From Simmondsia chinensis (taxonomy: Eukaryota; Streptophyta; Magnoliopsida; Caryophyllales; Simmondsiaceae), in assembly GCA_018398585.1 (NCBI GenBank), contig JAGTTD010000011.1:3967001-4031000 (forward strand): a DNA stretch of 64,000 nucleotides, given 5' to 3'. This document shows, in pieces, positions 21,701 through 31,708 of this stretch. Under the pieces are notes generated by a model. The model was given only the letters and a program-made list of their open reading frames with translations. It was not told the DNA's origin and ran no database searches. Each line of letters starts with the position of its first letter. The first letter of the stretch is position 1. The position numbers and the translations under genes are program-made.

Positions 21701-24700
21701 GTACACGTGCGAGGAACTCCTGGAAATGTGATAAATGAATCTCTTTATCCAACCTTCTGTGTTGTAGTTCATCTCTCTTGATCTTATGTCAGCTTATGAA
21801 ATCGATTTCTCTTCTTGTTCAGGCGTACTTTTGGTGGAAGGAAATTGTGGGAATCAAAAGATGACAGAAAATGGGGCCATGACAAGTTTGAGGAGTTGAA
21901 CATGCTGGATAGGAACTATGATGAGGTGACATTTTTAGACTTTTTGTATATCTTGTTTTTTTCTCTTCTTCTCTCATTTAGATCCTATCCTATCAAGATT
22001 TTTCTCATACACTTGTATCTTTGATTTCTCTACCTTAAGTTGTCCTTCGCTGAAATTGGAATATATTGTTTCTTGACTAGTGAAGTTTCATGTACTATGT
22101 TTAGGGAAGGAGGTACTCAAAAGGAAACTATCGAGGTCGTGGTAAAACTAGAGGCGGCAATCCTGGTTATGTTAGAGGAAACAGGAGAGGGTATGCCAGC
22201 AGCAATAGCCAGAATCTTGGACCTAAGACTGTGAGAGGACGAGGGCCCAGGAGGTATCAGCCTTCGACAAAGATGAGAGGCGAAGGACCTCCAACACGAA
22301 ACAAACAGTGAGTGCTGGATAGTTGCTATGGTGTTAGCATATTTTTCCCTAATCTTTCAGATGGCTGTTCCTCTGTGTATTTGTTCTCATAGTTCAAAAT
22401 ATGACATATTTCTACTTTATTCCTTAGATCATCTAAGGCCTTTGATAGAACTTCGCGTCCTACTTTTGGGAGAGCTGCTGCATCTGAAACCCAACCAAAT
22501 ATAGAACCTGAGCCAGTTCCTTCAAGAAAAGTTTTATCCAGCTTGAGCTCGGCTTCTCCTCCATTTTACCCTTCAGGTTCTTCAAGCAAGGAAACCGCTT
22601 TGGTACAGAGGAGGGAAGTACAAACTGCAAATGCTAACAGGAATGTCCGCTTGTCAAGTATGGATGATAACTTCTCTATGCCACAATCCAATCCTTCCTC
22701 GCGTGGAAAGAATGTCGTTGACTCCATTGGCTTGGACAGACTTCACATTGATGATTCTGCATCTCATGTCACTGAGAAACCATTAGCGAATGTGCATTTT
22801 CCACCTTCCGCGTCATCATCATCTATAATTGCTACTCATGCTTCCCAGTCCCGGGCGCAAGGGAAAGGTGTGGCCCGACCATCCGTGTTTCAGCCATCCC
22901 TGCCAGGTAATCAGGTGAATAAAGTCCCACCATCGAACCAAGTGCATGCTGTTTCACGGAGTCAACGCCAAGGTCAGCTGGTAGGCCAGCGCCCTGCTGG
23001 TGCATCTCAAGGCTCTCCACCTAAAGCAGGTTTGCCAGTAACTACATCTGAACTTGGGGATGCTGAATATGCCTTGGAATCTGGTAAATCTAAGGCTACT
23101 TTGGCTGGGAAAGGAAAAGGAACTGGTACTATTCAAGGGGGTGGAAGCAGCTCCTTTCTGTATGGAGGTGCTCAAGTCATGGGACCAAGGCCTAATACGG
23201 GAGCTGGGAATGGTGATCAGAATTTCCCCACCTTCTTGCCAGGTGAAGTTTGTTTCCACTTTGTTTATTTTGCACTTGGTTTCCTTTGTGATTGTTATTC
23301 TCTCCTAGTTTGGTTGGATCAAATCTTTCTGTTGAAGTCTTTTAGGGTGCGTTTGGTTCAGCTTATTTCAGCTTATCTTTTTTTAGCTTATCTGTTTGAA
23401 TAAGATATGCTCATTTAAGATCTATATCTTTTTACAGTGAAGTGTTTGGTTATGCTGTGCAGAAAGATCTTTTTTACAAAATAAATTATTAAATGCAAGT
23501 TTAAAAAACAAGTTGATCTATTATAATCTCAAAAATGACTTAATAATATAAATCAATTAATAATGTTAGGTAGGAGAGAATCATAAAAATAGTTAGTTAT
23601 GATAGTGGAGAGTGATGAATGTAGTGACCCATGGGCATAAAAAGGGTTTTGGTAGGTGGGGTGGTGATAATAAGTAAAAGTAAGTTATAATGGTGAATAT
23701 GTAATGTTAATATAGTCTTTTTAAAGCACGATGGGAGGGGCAGGCCAAAGAGGAGTTGGCTGGGGAGGAGATGGCCTTAGATAGAGCACGATAGAGGGCT
23801 AGCATAGGGGGTAGCGTAGGATAGTGCGGCGAGTGACTGGTAGTTTAAGATTTCTAGGCAGTCATAACCCCAGGTAGTGCACTTATCGGTTGTTTAGTTG
23901 CTTCCCGATTATTCACCTATTTGGCCATGTACTATTTGCTTTACTATGTGCCTTGTAGTTGTCTTTTGTGGGGTATATTATATACTGCTAGTTTGACGCG
24001 GTGTCCTAAGCTGATGCTTTGTGGCTTCCATGGTTTCCAGGTTACCATATTCTCATGACGACTCGATCTTCAGGATGGGGGTCCTCGGAAACAGCCTTTC
24101 TTCCACCCGGAAGGGGGAAGGCTGCGTACATCCACTCCTCCTAGACCCTGCTTCGTGCGGGAGCCCCTGTGGCATTGGGACTGTTGTTGTTGTTGTATAG
24201 TCTTTTTAAAGCATTTTTATGAAATAAGCTGTGAAAAAGATTTAATTTTGTATCTTTTTCTGCTTAGTTGTAAAACAGCTTTTTGATATTTCTACTTAAG
24301 TTGTGAAAAAGATGTAAAAAGATCTTTTCTGTCAACCAAACGCAAGCCTTATAGTCAACTAGATCTTTTTTATAGCTTTAAGCTGTAAAAAAGTTGAACC
24401 AAACATAACCCTAGTAGAATTGATTTCTTAATTTTATGGGATTTCTTTTTCTCCGAACTTCATTCTGGACTGTTAACTTTTTATACGAGAAGTTTCACTG
24501 AAATACGGGGTTGTGTATTTCTTTTGGTATGTTGATTTCTTTGAGTGTGGGTCTACTTATCTTGAGTCTTAATTACTTTATGGAGAATTTAGTAGCTGTA
24601 AACTTTAATAACCATGGCCATATTTGAGTTGCACGGTTTCTATTCAAGTTGTGTGCACAAACTACTATGTGCTTATGATTAAAAAAAAAAAAAAAAAAAC

Positions 24701-27700
24701 TACTATGTGGTTACTAATTTGGCTTTGTCCATTAAATTGCTGGTTGATCAATTTTTTTACATTTGCATACTGCCCAGTTGGCGCTAGGCCTTGAAATTTG
24801 TAATGCTTTAACCGTGGCTTTTTAGTTCTCAGCTCTACCATGAGCATGGCTGGTCCTGGCATTTTTAGAGCTCCAAGTAAAAAATTCAAATGGGGCTTTT
24901 CATATACAACAAATTATAAAAACTTACTGATATTAACCATTGATACTGTAAAAACCACAATCCTAAAAAATTTCAGGGCCTCTAAAAATTTGGGGGCCCC
25001 AAGTGGTTGCTTGGGTCGCTTGGGGTTAGTCCCGTAAAGTTCTTAGAATAAATACTGATGGTATTCCCCCCTTTTTAGTTTCTAACAATTTTTATTTTCT
25101 TGCTATCAAAAAAATATTTCTTTAATTTCTTAAGAGCTGTGGAGGATGCTGATTCTAGTATTCTTTTCCTGATATATTTGCAGTTATGCAATTTGGGGGC
25201 CAGCGTACCGGTGGTATGGGAGTTCCTGCAGTTGGAATGGCATTTCCTGGATATGTTGCTCAACCGCAACTTGGCGTGGGCAATTCTGAGATGACATGGT
25301 ATATAACTTTCCTTTTTTGTTCTACAGCATTTTCTTTTGCGAATGCCTCTCATTAGCTGATTTCTTCCAATTACACTAGTAATTGATCTCTTTGTGTCAT
25401 CCCTGTCTGTATTTGCTAGAACAATTTTTAGTAATATGATACATATGATTTTGTATGAGAGCTAGTTTTTAATTCGTATGAGCAAGAAAGGTAGTTTCAT
25501 TACACTTAAGATTGTGCATATGATGAGAACGGACTGCAATCCATGAGTGGCGTTGTTTCTAAGCTACTTTACTATTAAGCGCATGATGATTTTGGTTTCT
25601 AGTTTTTTTTCATCTTTGTATTTCCCTTTCTCATAAGATTCTCTCTCTCATGATTCATAGTTCCTGAAATGCTCAGGACGTGTTTGGTTTCCGAAAATTT
25701 TCTTTTCTTATTCTTCTAAAAGTGTTTTTATGGAAAATGAAAAATTGGAAAATTTAGAAAATAGACAACTCTCCCGATTACACATGTAGAAAACTAGGTA
25801 AGACTTTTTCCCAACGTTCAGTAAAAAGTTGAAAATTGGTGTTTTCCTAGAAAATTTGGAAACGAGTTCATTTTAATTCTAGCAAAAAAAAAAAAAAAAA
25901 AAAAGAAAAAGGGAAGGAGAGAGAGGGGGGGGGGGGGGGGCTTAGAAAATTGTTTGAGAATTTTGAAATTTTCGCAAAGTAAACATATAGTCGGCGTAGA
26001 CTATTCCTTTCGGCTGTGTAAATCATCATGGAGATAATGACCTGTTATATATATACAGGCTGCCAGTATTGACGGGTGCTGCTGGAGCTTTAGGTGCTAC
26101 ATACTGTTCACCTTATATTTCTGTTGATGGTGCTTTTAACGCTCGTGCAGCTGGGCAAAAATCCGCCTTGCCTGCCTCCAGGTTAGCATTATGGTCGCTG
26201 TTAGTTACTAGCGGCTGCTGTTGCTGTTCGAGTGTTGACTGTGCAACTTAGCAAACTAATGCAACTATGTTTTTTAATGCCTTAGGTTATGTGCGGATAT
26301 CGTATTTTATGATTATTAGGTTTTTGACAAATGAAGGGATTTTAAAATGGAGTTTGCAAATGACTTAATTTTGAATTCACTTGCTTGGAAAACCTTTTGA
26401 CATGAGATTGGTTTCAAGGCACTTGATAAGGAAAATAATAGATGCTACATATTTGACATATAAATTTGTTACAAGACAGGGTTGGGGGCACTTCAGAAAC
26501 AGTCTCCCTTTAGGGCTGCGCCCTGTAGGGGTAAGAATGCGTACATATCACCCTCTCCATACCTTACTTTGGCGGAAGTCCTTTGAGGCACTGGGTTTGT
26601 TGTTGTTTTTGTATGTGAGGCAATGTGGATAACTATAGGAGAGCAAGAATAGTTAAGAGAGGGTGCACCACATGGACCTGAAATTATGTTCCCTAATTAC
26701 GTATAAAAATATGGTTTCCTTTTTTCATTTTTTTAATTTATTAATTCCACATAGGGTCACGCCAAAGTTAGAACCCCCACATTACCGGTGACCTAGAGAG
26801 GGTAACTAGTTTGGGGATTATTTTTTATTTTTTTCAAAACGAAACATAAAGGGATACAACAACAACAACAACAAAACCAATGCCTGAAAAGGCTCCCGCT
26901 AAGGCAGGGTTTGTGGACGGTAAAATGTACGCAGCCTTGCCCCTACAGGGTGCTAGCCTCATAGAAAGTTGTTTCCGATGGGTTCTTAACCCTAAAAAGC
27001 AAACATAAGAGAGCGTCCTAGAAAATATCTCCAAGTACTGCATTTATCCTTCCTTAAATGTTTCGCTGAAAAGAAACAAATAAAAAATCATATATCCATC
27101 TTGGTTTCCCACTACTGATTTTTGAGATGTTCTGTCTGTATGCCAACTCAACCTTTGTATAACTTCTCTTGCCATTCTGATCTTGTCTTCGTTCCTGCCA
27201 ATTCGTATCTAAAAAGCATCTGATAGTTGACAATGCTGACACATGATATCGTGGAATTAAGATATCTTCAAATCAAGCCAATCCAAACTATGTCTTGTTC
27301 CATTAATTTTGGGTAGGGTACTAGTATGCGTAATTGAACCAACATATGTTCATATTGGCGGTGTTTTCTTTTGTTTGCTTGGGTTAAATGTCTAGGAAGT
27401 TGCGAATTTTATCTGGAATGTTCATTCAAAGCTTGTTGCTTAGACTTGCTTATGATGTCCGTCTCAAGTAGCCATTTATGTGCATTTTTTGATCTTTTCC
27501 TTTCTTTTGCAGCAAGGACAGTAATCAGAGTAAACCCAATAATGATTCCCAGCCTCAGCAGAGATCTGGTAAGGGGCTAATTCTAACAAGAGCTACTCTT
27601 AATTGGACTCGTAAATGTCTTGTGTGTGTCTATATATATTGGGGGTGTGATTGTGCCTTTGTGTTTAACCGAGTTCTTGTTGTCTGCAGAGTCTACAAGC

Positions 27701-28153
27701 GATGAGATCAATCAAAGACAAAACAAGCCTCGCCGGTGAGATGATCCATATCCTTCTCCCCATAATTAATTAATTTAGGTTTTGTTTGTATATCGCTTTC
27801 TATTTATAGTTTTTGGTTTTTGAGAAACTAAAAATTGGGTTTTGAAAATGATTTTTTCTTGTTTTTTGTTTCCTATTTTTAGTTTTCACTCAAAATAGAA
27901 AGAACCGACAATAAAAATCAAAACAAAAACAAATCTTGTTTCCAAAACACGGCTTTTAGTTTTAAGAAACCCAAACCTATAAACAGAAAACTATTTTAAA
28001 TAGACGCTTAATAAAATCAGTCTTTATTGTGATGTTTATTCCTTATTCTGGAGATCCTCACTTTCAAAACACTTCATGTTTATTTTTTGAAATTTTTGTT
28101 CCCTGAATTTTCGCCTTTGATGTAGATACTCGGAGATGAATTTCGGGCAGTGA
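18760..28153 (+). CDS. Barentsz/MLN51 (CASC3)-type exon junction complex protein
   Basis: I assembled nine exons: 18760-19247, 21823-21925, 22105-22307, 22428-23242, 25184-25298, 26059-26181, 27513-27568, 27690-27735 and 28126-28153, all with GT-AG introns. They total 1977 nt, or 658 aa. The N-terminus (1-135) is extremely acidic and Glu-rich. The Btz (SELOR) domain follows, split by intron 1: PFAVPTSGAFYMHDDRFRD, then RTFGGRKLWESKDDRKWGHD. Next comes an Arg/Gly-rich stretch (YRGRGKTRGGNPGYVRG), a long Ser/Pro/Gln-rich tail, and the end RRYSEMNFGQ. In other organisms this protein binds eIF4A-III in the exon junction complex and affects mRNA localisation and decay. A read-through of the exon 8 donor would give an early TGA at 27737, so the ninth exon rests on a perfect donor and the family-like ending. 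Introns 1, 4 and 6 carry transposon insertions. Confidence 0.9.
19337..19766 (-). mobile_element. Candidate solo LTR in Barentsz intron 1
   Basis: On the minus strand the segment runs from TGATGTAGGACAAGTAGC to ...CGATCTTAACA, with a TATAAATAGTAG box at about 19450 and a downstream TTTTATTCATGC stretch. These match the start and end rules of an LTR. The flanks are AAATA (19332-19336) and AAATC (19767-19771), a 4 of 5 match. No internal element sequence is present, so it would be a solo LTR of about 430 bp left by recombination. Confidence 0.55.
20322..20462 (+). mobile_element. SINE, short form, with homopolymer expansion, in Barentsz intron 1
   Basis: The plus strand reads GGTAGGGGGCCCTCGG, TTTAGGGGTAAGGCTGCATACAT, then a C-run of 17 or more followed by 13 A, then GACCCTGCTTCC, GTACTGGGTTTGTTATTGTTG. 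The order matches the other copies in this window. The C-run and A-run replace the usual CACCCCCCAGA segment. I see no secure target duplication. Confidence 0.65.
21170..21410 (+). mobile_element. 5S-derived SINE, long form, in Barentsz intron 1
   Basis: This 241-bp element is flanked by a perfect 9-bp duplication, tggatgatt (21161-21169 and 21411-21419). Its 5' half, from about 21186 to 21273, follows plant 5S rRNA: CACCGGATCCCA, AACTCCGAAATTAAGCGTGC, TTGGGCGAGAGTAGTACC, GGATGGGTGACCTCCTGGGA. That part includes the 5S internal promoter region (A box, intermediate element, C box). The 3' half is GGTTGGGGGCACTCGG ... GAAGGCTGCGTACATC ... GGCGGGAGCCC ... GCACTGGG and a short TTG/T-rich tail. 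It reads in the gene's direction inside an intron. Confidence 0.85.
23344..24412. mobile_element. MITE-like DNA element in Barentsz intron 4, host of an RTE fragment
   Basis: The ends are inverted: GGGTGCGTTTGGTTCAGCTT at the left and, on the opposite strand at the right, GGGTTATGTTTGGTTCAACT. Inner TTATTTCAGCTTATC-like and AAGCTGTAAAAAAG blocks extend the pairing. The flanks share only TA, so the superfamily is uncertain. Without the LINE insertion at 23729-24195 the element is about 580 bp. No transposase is visible. Confidence 0.55.
23729..24195 (+). mobile_element. 5'-truncated RTE-like LINE, 3' end only
   Basis: A perfect 18-bp direct repeat, tatagtctttttaaagca (23711-23728 and 24196-24213), flanks it. 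The start encodes GRGRPKRSWLG, then in another frame EEMALDRAR, both typical of the C-terminal end of RTE-clade polyproteins. A deletion or frameshift lies between them. The following 3' region ends GGGTCCTCGGAAACAGCC ... GGAAGGCTGCGTACATCC ... GCGGGAGCCCC and TTGTTGTTGTTG. This tail matches the SINE 3' module in this window, which makes this LINE family a candidate source of the SINE mobilisation machinery. Confidence 0.75.
25679..25992. repeat. MITE-like inverted-repeat element in Barentsz intron 5
   Basis: The left end CGTGTTTGGTTTCCGAAAAT and the right end, read on the other strand, CTATATGTTTACTTTGCGAA pair partly with a GTTT core. An A-run (25884-25903) and a G-run (25925-25940) lie near the right side. 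No target duplication is clear, and there is no coding capacity. Confidence 0.4.
26478..26616 (+). mobile_element. SINE, short form, in Barentsz intron 6
   Basis: The plus strand reads AGGGTTGGGGGCACTTC, AACAGTCTCCCTTTAGGG, GGGGTAAGAATGCGTACAT, TTGGCGGAAGTCC, GAGGCACTGGGTTTGTTG, matching the other copies. The 5S head is absent. I could not identify a target duplication. Confidence 0.7.
26850..27000 (-). mobile_element. SINE, short form, in Barentsz intron 6
   Basis: Read on the minus strand: GCTTTTTAGGGTTAAGAACC, CATCGGAAACAACTTTC, GGGGCAAGGCTGCGTACAT, TTAGCGGGAGCC, then GTTTTGTTGTTGTTG. Direct repeats aaacataa (26842-26849 and 27001-27008) flank it. The start (CTTTTTAGGGTT) recurs in other short copies, so this may be a genuine shared 5' end and not a random truncation. 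Confidence 0.75.
27780..28012. repeat. Foldback MITE-like element in the last Barentsz intron
   Basis: The sequence TTTATAGTTTTTGGTTTTTG with GAAACTAAAAATTGGG, and the inverted counterpart (CGGCTTTTAGTTTTAAG ... CCTATAAACAG), form a long imperfect hairpin. The same GTTTTTGGTTTTTGAGAAACT theme occurs at 31230-31640, 33680-33850 and 35215-36215. There is no coding capacity. Confidence 0.45.
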
Positions 28154-28615
28154 AGAGCATAGCACCATTGAGCCTGTTCGAATAAGATGACTATAAGGTC
28201 ATGTTTGTTAACTTGAACGATTGGATTGCTTTGGTCATAAGGATTCGGATTTCTGCACTTGTGAGGCCTCCCCTCTACATACCCGTTGTGATCTCTGGTT
28301 GGTGGACCACTTTGGGTCTGGTTTCTTCTCAACTTATTGTAGGTAAACTATCTTGATCGTGCTCTCGATTCTAACTTGAACTAATAGTCATTTCATGGGA
28401 TCAAATATTCTGTTTAGCAAAGCTGAGAAAAAATTGCTTTTTTCATAAGTATTTTTTGCAAAAGCGTTTTCTATAGTAATCTTAACCTCAACTTGGTTAA
28501 TCATGAACCTATACAAACTTATATAATGAGACCATTTTCGTTCGTTAGAAAGACTAATTTTTAAGAAAAGTGTATTTTCTTATTGAAAATATTTTATGAT
28601 GAAAATTTTTTCTTA
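28154..28615 (+). other. 3' UTR of the Barentsz gene and flanking DNA
   Basis: The sequence after the stop (to about 28340) lacks frames and repeats, and is probably 3' UTR. At 28341 it reads AG|GTAAAC, a possible donor for an intron within the UTR, with a possible acceptor at 31708. I see no strong polyadenylation signal before 28340. From 28400 to 28612 the DNA is AT-rich with no feature. Confidence 0.35.
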
Positions 28616-29936
28616 GGCTCCATTTGGAATGTGGAATATATTGCGCAAGGAAAAAAAATATGAAGGAAAGCACTTTTCCCGTGTTTGGAGTGTAGGAAAA
28701 ATATGAAGGAAAAAAATTGAATGGAAAATTTAAAAAATTTACAATAGGTTTTGAGGAAGACCATTTTCCTCTTAGAATTGGAAGGAAAACGGGGAAAAAA
28801 AATGAATCTTATCATGAATGATACCAAACTAATATGCAATAGACTTGATCTCAGCTTTATATTTCATCGACAAGGTTCGCTTTGTTTGTCACATAAGTTC
28901 ATTAATAGATTTAAGTATGTTCAGTACATATAAAAATCATAAACTGAGTATGGTATTTATCATTTATAGATACATAATCAATATAATATAATCTTCATGG
29001 TACCCGGGTGAAAAAATTTGTGAAAATTTAAGTTTAAGTGTCTAAAGCTTGTTAATGATTTTTGGGTACCATAGGAGTTAAAATGTTTTTAAGGTACTCT
29101 GGACTAAAATATATATTAGGTATCTTAGTAATAAAAGATTAAACTCAGAGGATCTAAATTAGTTAAAATATAGATTTTAAGGTTTTGAAATATTTTTGAG
29201 TATTTAAACTTCCAAAAACAAATTTTTTTTTTTTTTTTTTTTTTTGCCTAACTTGTAAAATATCTTTTAAATATATAAATATTTGGTAAACATGTCAACT
29301 ACGTTTTAAATATTAATACAACAAAGACAACAACAACAAACCCAGTGCCTAAAATGCTCTCGCCAAGGGAGAATCTAGGGGATGAAAGATATACAGTCTT
29401 ACCCCTATAGGGTGCTATCCTAAAGGGAGGCAGTCTCTAACTTTCCCCTATCCGAAAAGGCAAAAAGCAAAGATAATTTTTAGATATTAAATATATATAT
29501 TTTAAATATTTACAAACATTTTAATACTTAAATATTTTATTAAATATTTAAAATGTTTTTATAGATTTAAATGTTTTTAAATATTCATTGTATATATATT
29601 GAAATATTAGGTATCTAAACAATAAAAGATTAAACTCATAGTACATAAATAATAGGTTCCCAACGGAACATTATCAAGATAGCTGACCATGAACAGTACA
29701 AGAAAAATATAGTTTATTAGGTTATGCAATAGTTATTTTTTTCCATTCTATTTTCTCCTACCCAAACAAAAGAAGGGGGGGCATTAATCTTGAAAACTAT
29801 ATATATTTTTTTCCCTTGTTTTTCCTAATCTTCCAAACAAGGGAAAAAAGGTCATTTTCTCCTATTTTTTTCCCTTTCAACTCTTTTTTCCTCATAATTT
29901 TCTTTCATTTAAATTATTCTAATTCCAAACGGAGCC
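28616..29936. mobile_element. PIF/Harbinger-like (Tourist-type) inverted-repeat element
   Basis: The ends are GGCTCCATTTGGAATGTGGA at the left and, inverted at the right, GGCTCCGTTTGGAATTAGAA. Both are flanked by TTA (28613-28615 and 29937-29939), the 3-bp duplication typical of PIF/Harbinger insertions. The element is 1.3 kb with a SINE inserted at 29316-29477. The interior is AT-rich with no transposase, so it is non-autonomous. Confidence 0.7.
29316..29477 (-). mobile_element. SINE, short form, nested in the Harbinger-like element
   Basis: The minus strand reads CTTTGCTTTTTGCCTTTTC, GGATAGGGGAAAGTTAG, GACTGCCTCCC, GGGGTAAGACTGTATATC, GGCGAGAGC, GGCACTGGGTTTGTTGTTG. The 12-bp flanks ttttaaatatta (29304-29315) and ttttagatatta (29478-29489) differ at one base. 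This places the SINE insertion after the Harbinger-like one. Confidence 0.75.
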
Positions 29937-30082
29937 TTAAGGAAAATGTTTTTCTTTGAAGGAAATGGAGGCTCAAGAACTTAGCTCAGTTGTGCTCCTT
30001 TGTTCCAAACTGCTATATCAATTATACCTATGCTAACCTTTCACTTAGCTTTATTTAAGGCCTCCTCCTCCTTTGGGTCTAG

Positions 30083-30855
30083 GTGGATGAGGTCATGTTG
30101 TATCGTCTCCATCTAGCTCTTCCTAGGCCTTCCTCTCCCTCTCCTCCCGTACGTAGTATGGAGGAGTTCACATCTTCTGACAGGGGCAGTGGTTGGTCTC
30201 CTCCTAACATACCCAAGCCACCACAAGCGTTGCTCCCTCAACTTCTCCTCAATTGGAGCCGCGCCCAATTTGCTTCTTATAGTGTCATTTCTGATTCTAT
30301 CCTTGTGTGCCCACACATCGACCGCAACATCCTCATCTCTGTCACCTTTAACTTCTGCGTATGATGTCGTTTAACTAGCCAACACTCCGCACTGTATGAC
30401 ATGGCTGGGCTTACTACTGTCTTATAGTATTTTCCTTTTAATTTTAACTGGAACTTTCTATCGCATAGTACCACAGAGGCCATGCTTCATTTTTGCCAGC
30501 CTTATTTAATCGGGTTGTTGACATCCTTATCAACGTTGCCGTCTTGCTGCATCATGGAACCCAAATATTTAGAATAGTCCTTTCTCGGTATGGACTCTGA
30601 TCCAATCTTGACTTCTTCTATGCTAGACCTGGTTCAGGTATAGAGCTTAAGTTCCGTATACTCAGTCTTGGATCTATTGAGACATCAACCTTTCGATTCC
30701 AAGGCCCTTCTCCAAAGTTCCAGCTCCTCATTCACCTCTTTCCTAGACTCCCTCGCTAGAACTATATTATCTGCGAAAAGCATGCTCTAAGTAACACCCC
30801 TTTGGATGTGCCTAGTGAGCTCATTCATAGCTAGGAACCCTACCTCTTTCTATAA
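30083..30855 (-). pseudogene. RTE-clade LINE fragment: RT end and C-terminus
   Basis: The minus strand from about 30855 encodes ELTRHIQRGVT, then SMLFADNIVLARESRKEVNE. This is the RT catalytic block, with F-A-D-N in place of F-A-D-D. Next are SKTEYTELKLYT, DYSKYLGSMMQQDG and YKTVVSPAMSYSAECWLVK. After a frameshift follow RMLRSMCGHTR, RIRNDTIRSKLGAAPIEEKL and finally GRRGRGRPRKS. The order is that of RTE LINEs. The changed catalytic residue, stops and frameshifts make it dead. The 3' tail has been lost here, unlike in the copy at 23729-24195. Confidence 0.8.
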
Positions 30856-31108
30856 ATGTTTAAGTTCTTCAACACTCTCTTCTCTTTTTCCGTTGCTGAT
30901 ATTGTATATGTGAATTTTGTTGCAGTTATATATGACGTACGCTTGTTCGTGCTCTTGTCAACTTAGGAAAGGATAATGCAAGCTTCTGATGAGTGCCTAC
31001 TCTTTTCTTCAATTTATGGTATGGATTGCGAGAAGAACTCGGAATTTGTTTTTTTCAAGGGCCTGTGTGATATCATATCTATTTGTGTTTTTTGGGATTT
31101 GAGAAACT

Positions 31109-31229
31109 CGCCCCTGTAGGGATAAGGCTGCATATATCTCACCCTCCTTGAACTTGGCTACATATATCTCACCCTCCTTGAACTTTGCCTTGGCGGGAGC
31201 CCTTGAGGCACCTGGTTTGTACGTCGTTG
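31109..31229 (+). mobile_element. SINE, short form, with an internal 30-bp tandem duplication
   Basis: A 17-bp direct repeat, ttgggatttgagaaact, flanks it (31092-31108 and 31230-31246). The body reads CGCCCCTGTAGGGATAAGG, CTGCATATATCTCACCC, then repeats the 30-bp block GGCTRCATATATCTCACCC-TCCTTGAACTT twice (about 31127-31186), then GGCGGGAGCCC, GAGGCACCTGGTTTG. Only the 3' two-thirds of the short form is present. Confidence 0.75.
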
Positions 31230-31359
31230 TTGGGATTTGAGAAACTAAAACTAGATTTTGAAAGCAATTTCTTCTGATTTTTGGTTTTCTTGTTTTCAGT
31301 TTATTCCTACTTTGAGTAAAATCTGAAAACAAAAAAACTAAAAACAAGAAAAAATCTTC

Positions 31360-31650
31360 AAGCATGTTTGGTATCTTTTTTATTTGTGGCTTTTGGTTTT
31401 TTGAAAAACTGAAAACCAGGTTTTGAAAATAATTTTCCTTTTTATGTTTTCATTCACTTCTCAAATCCAACTAGGAATAAACATAAAACAAAAGGAACCC
31501 AAAAATCAACAAAATCATTCTAAAGTATCGTTTTTAGTTAGAAAAACCAAAAAAGATAAACAAAAAATGATACCAAGTACGTCCAAAACCTAGTTTCAAT
31601 TTCTTAAAACCCAAAAAGTACAAATAAAAAAGTGATACCAAACAAACCCA
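31360..31650. repeat. Foldback MITE-like element
   Basis: The left arm TGTTTGGTATCTTTTTTATT and TTGTGGCTTTTGGTTTTTTG pair with the right arm, AAAAAGTGATACCAAACAAA preceded by AAACCCAAAAAGTACAA. It is a long imperfect palindrome of the same family as 27780-28012 and 35215-36215. A related arm also lies directly left of it, at 31230-31345. Confidence 0.5.
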
Positions 31651-31708
31651 TCAGTGATTTTCATATTGGATGACAAATTTGAATGTGGTTGTGTTGGGAT
31701 TATTTCAG

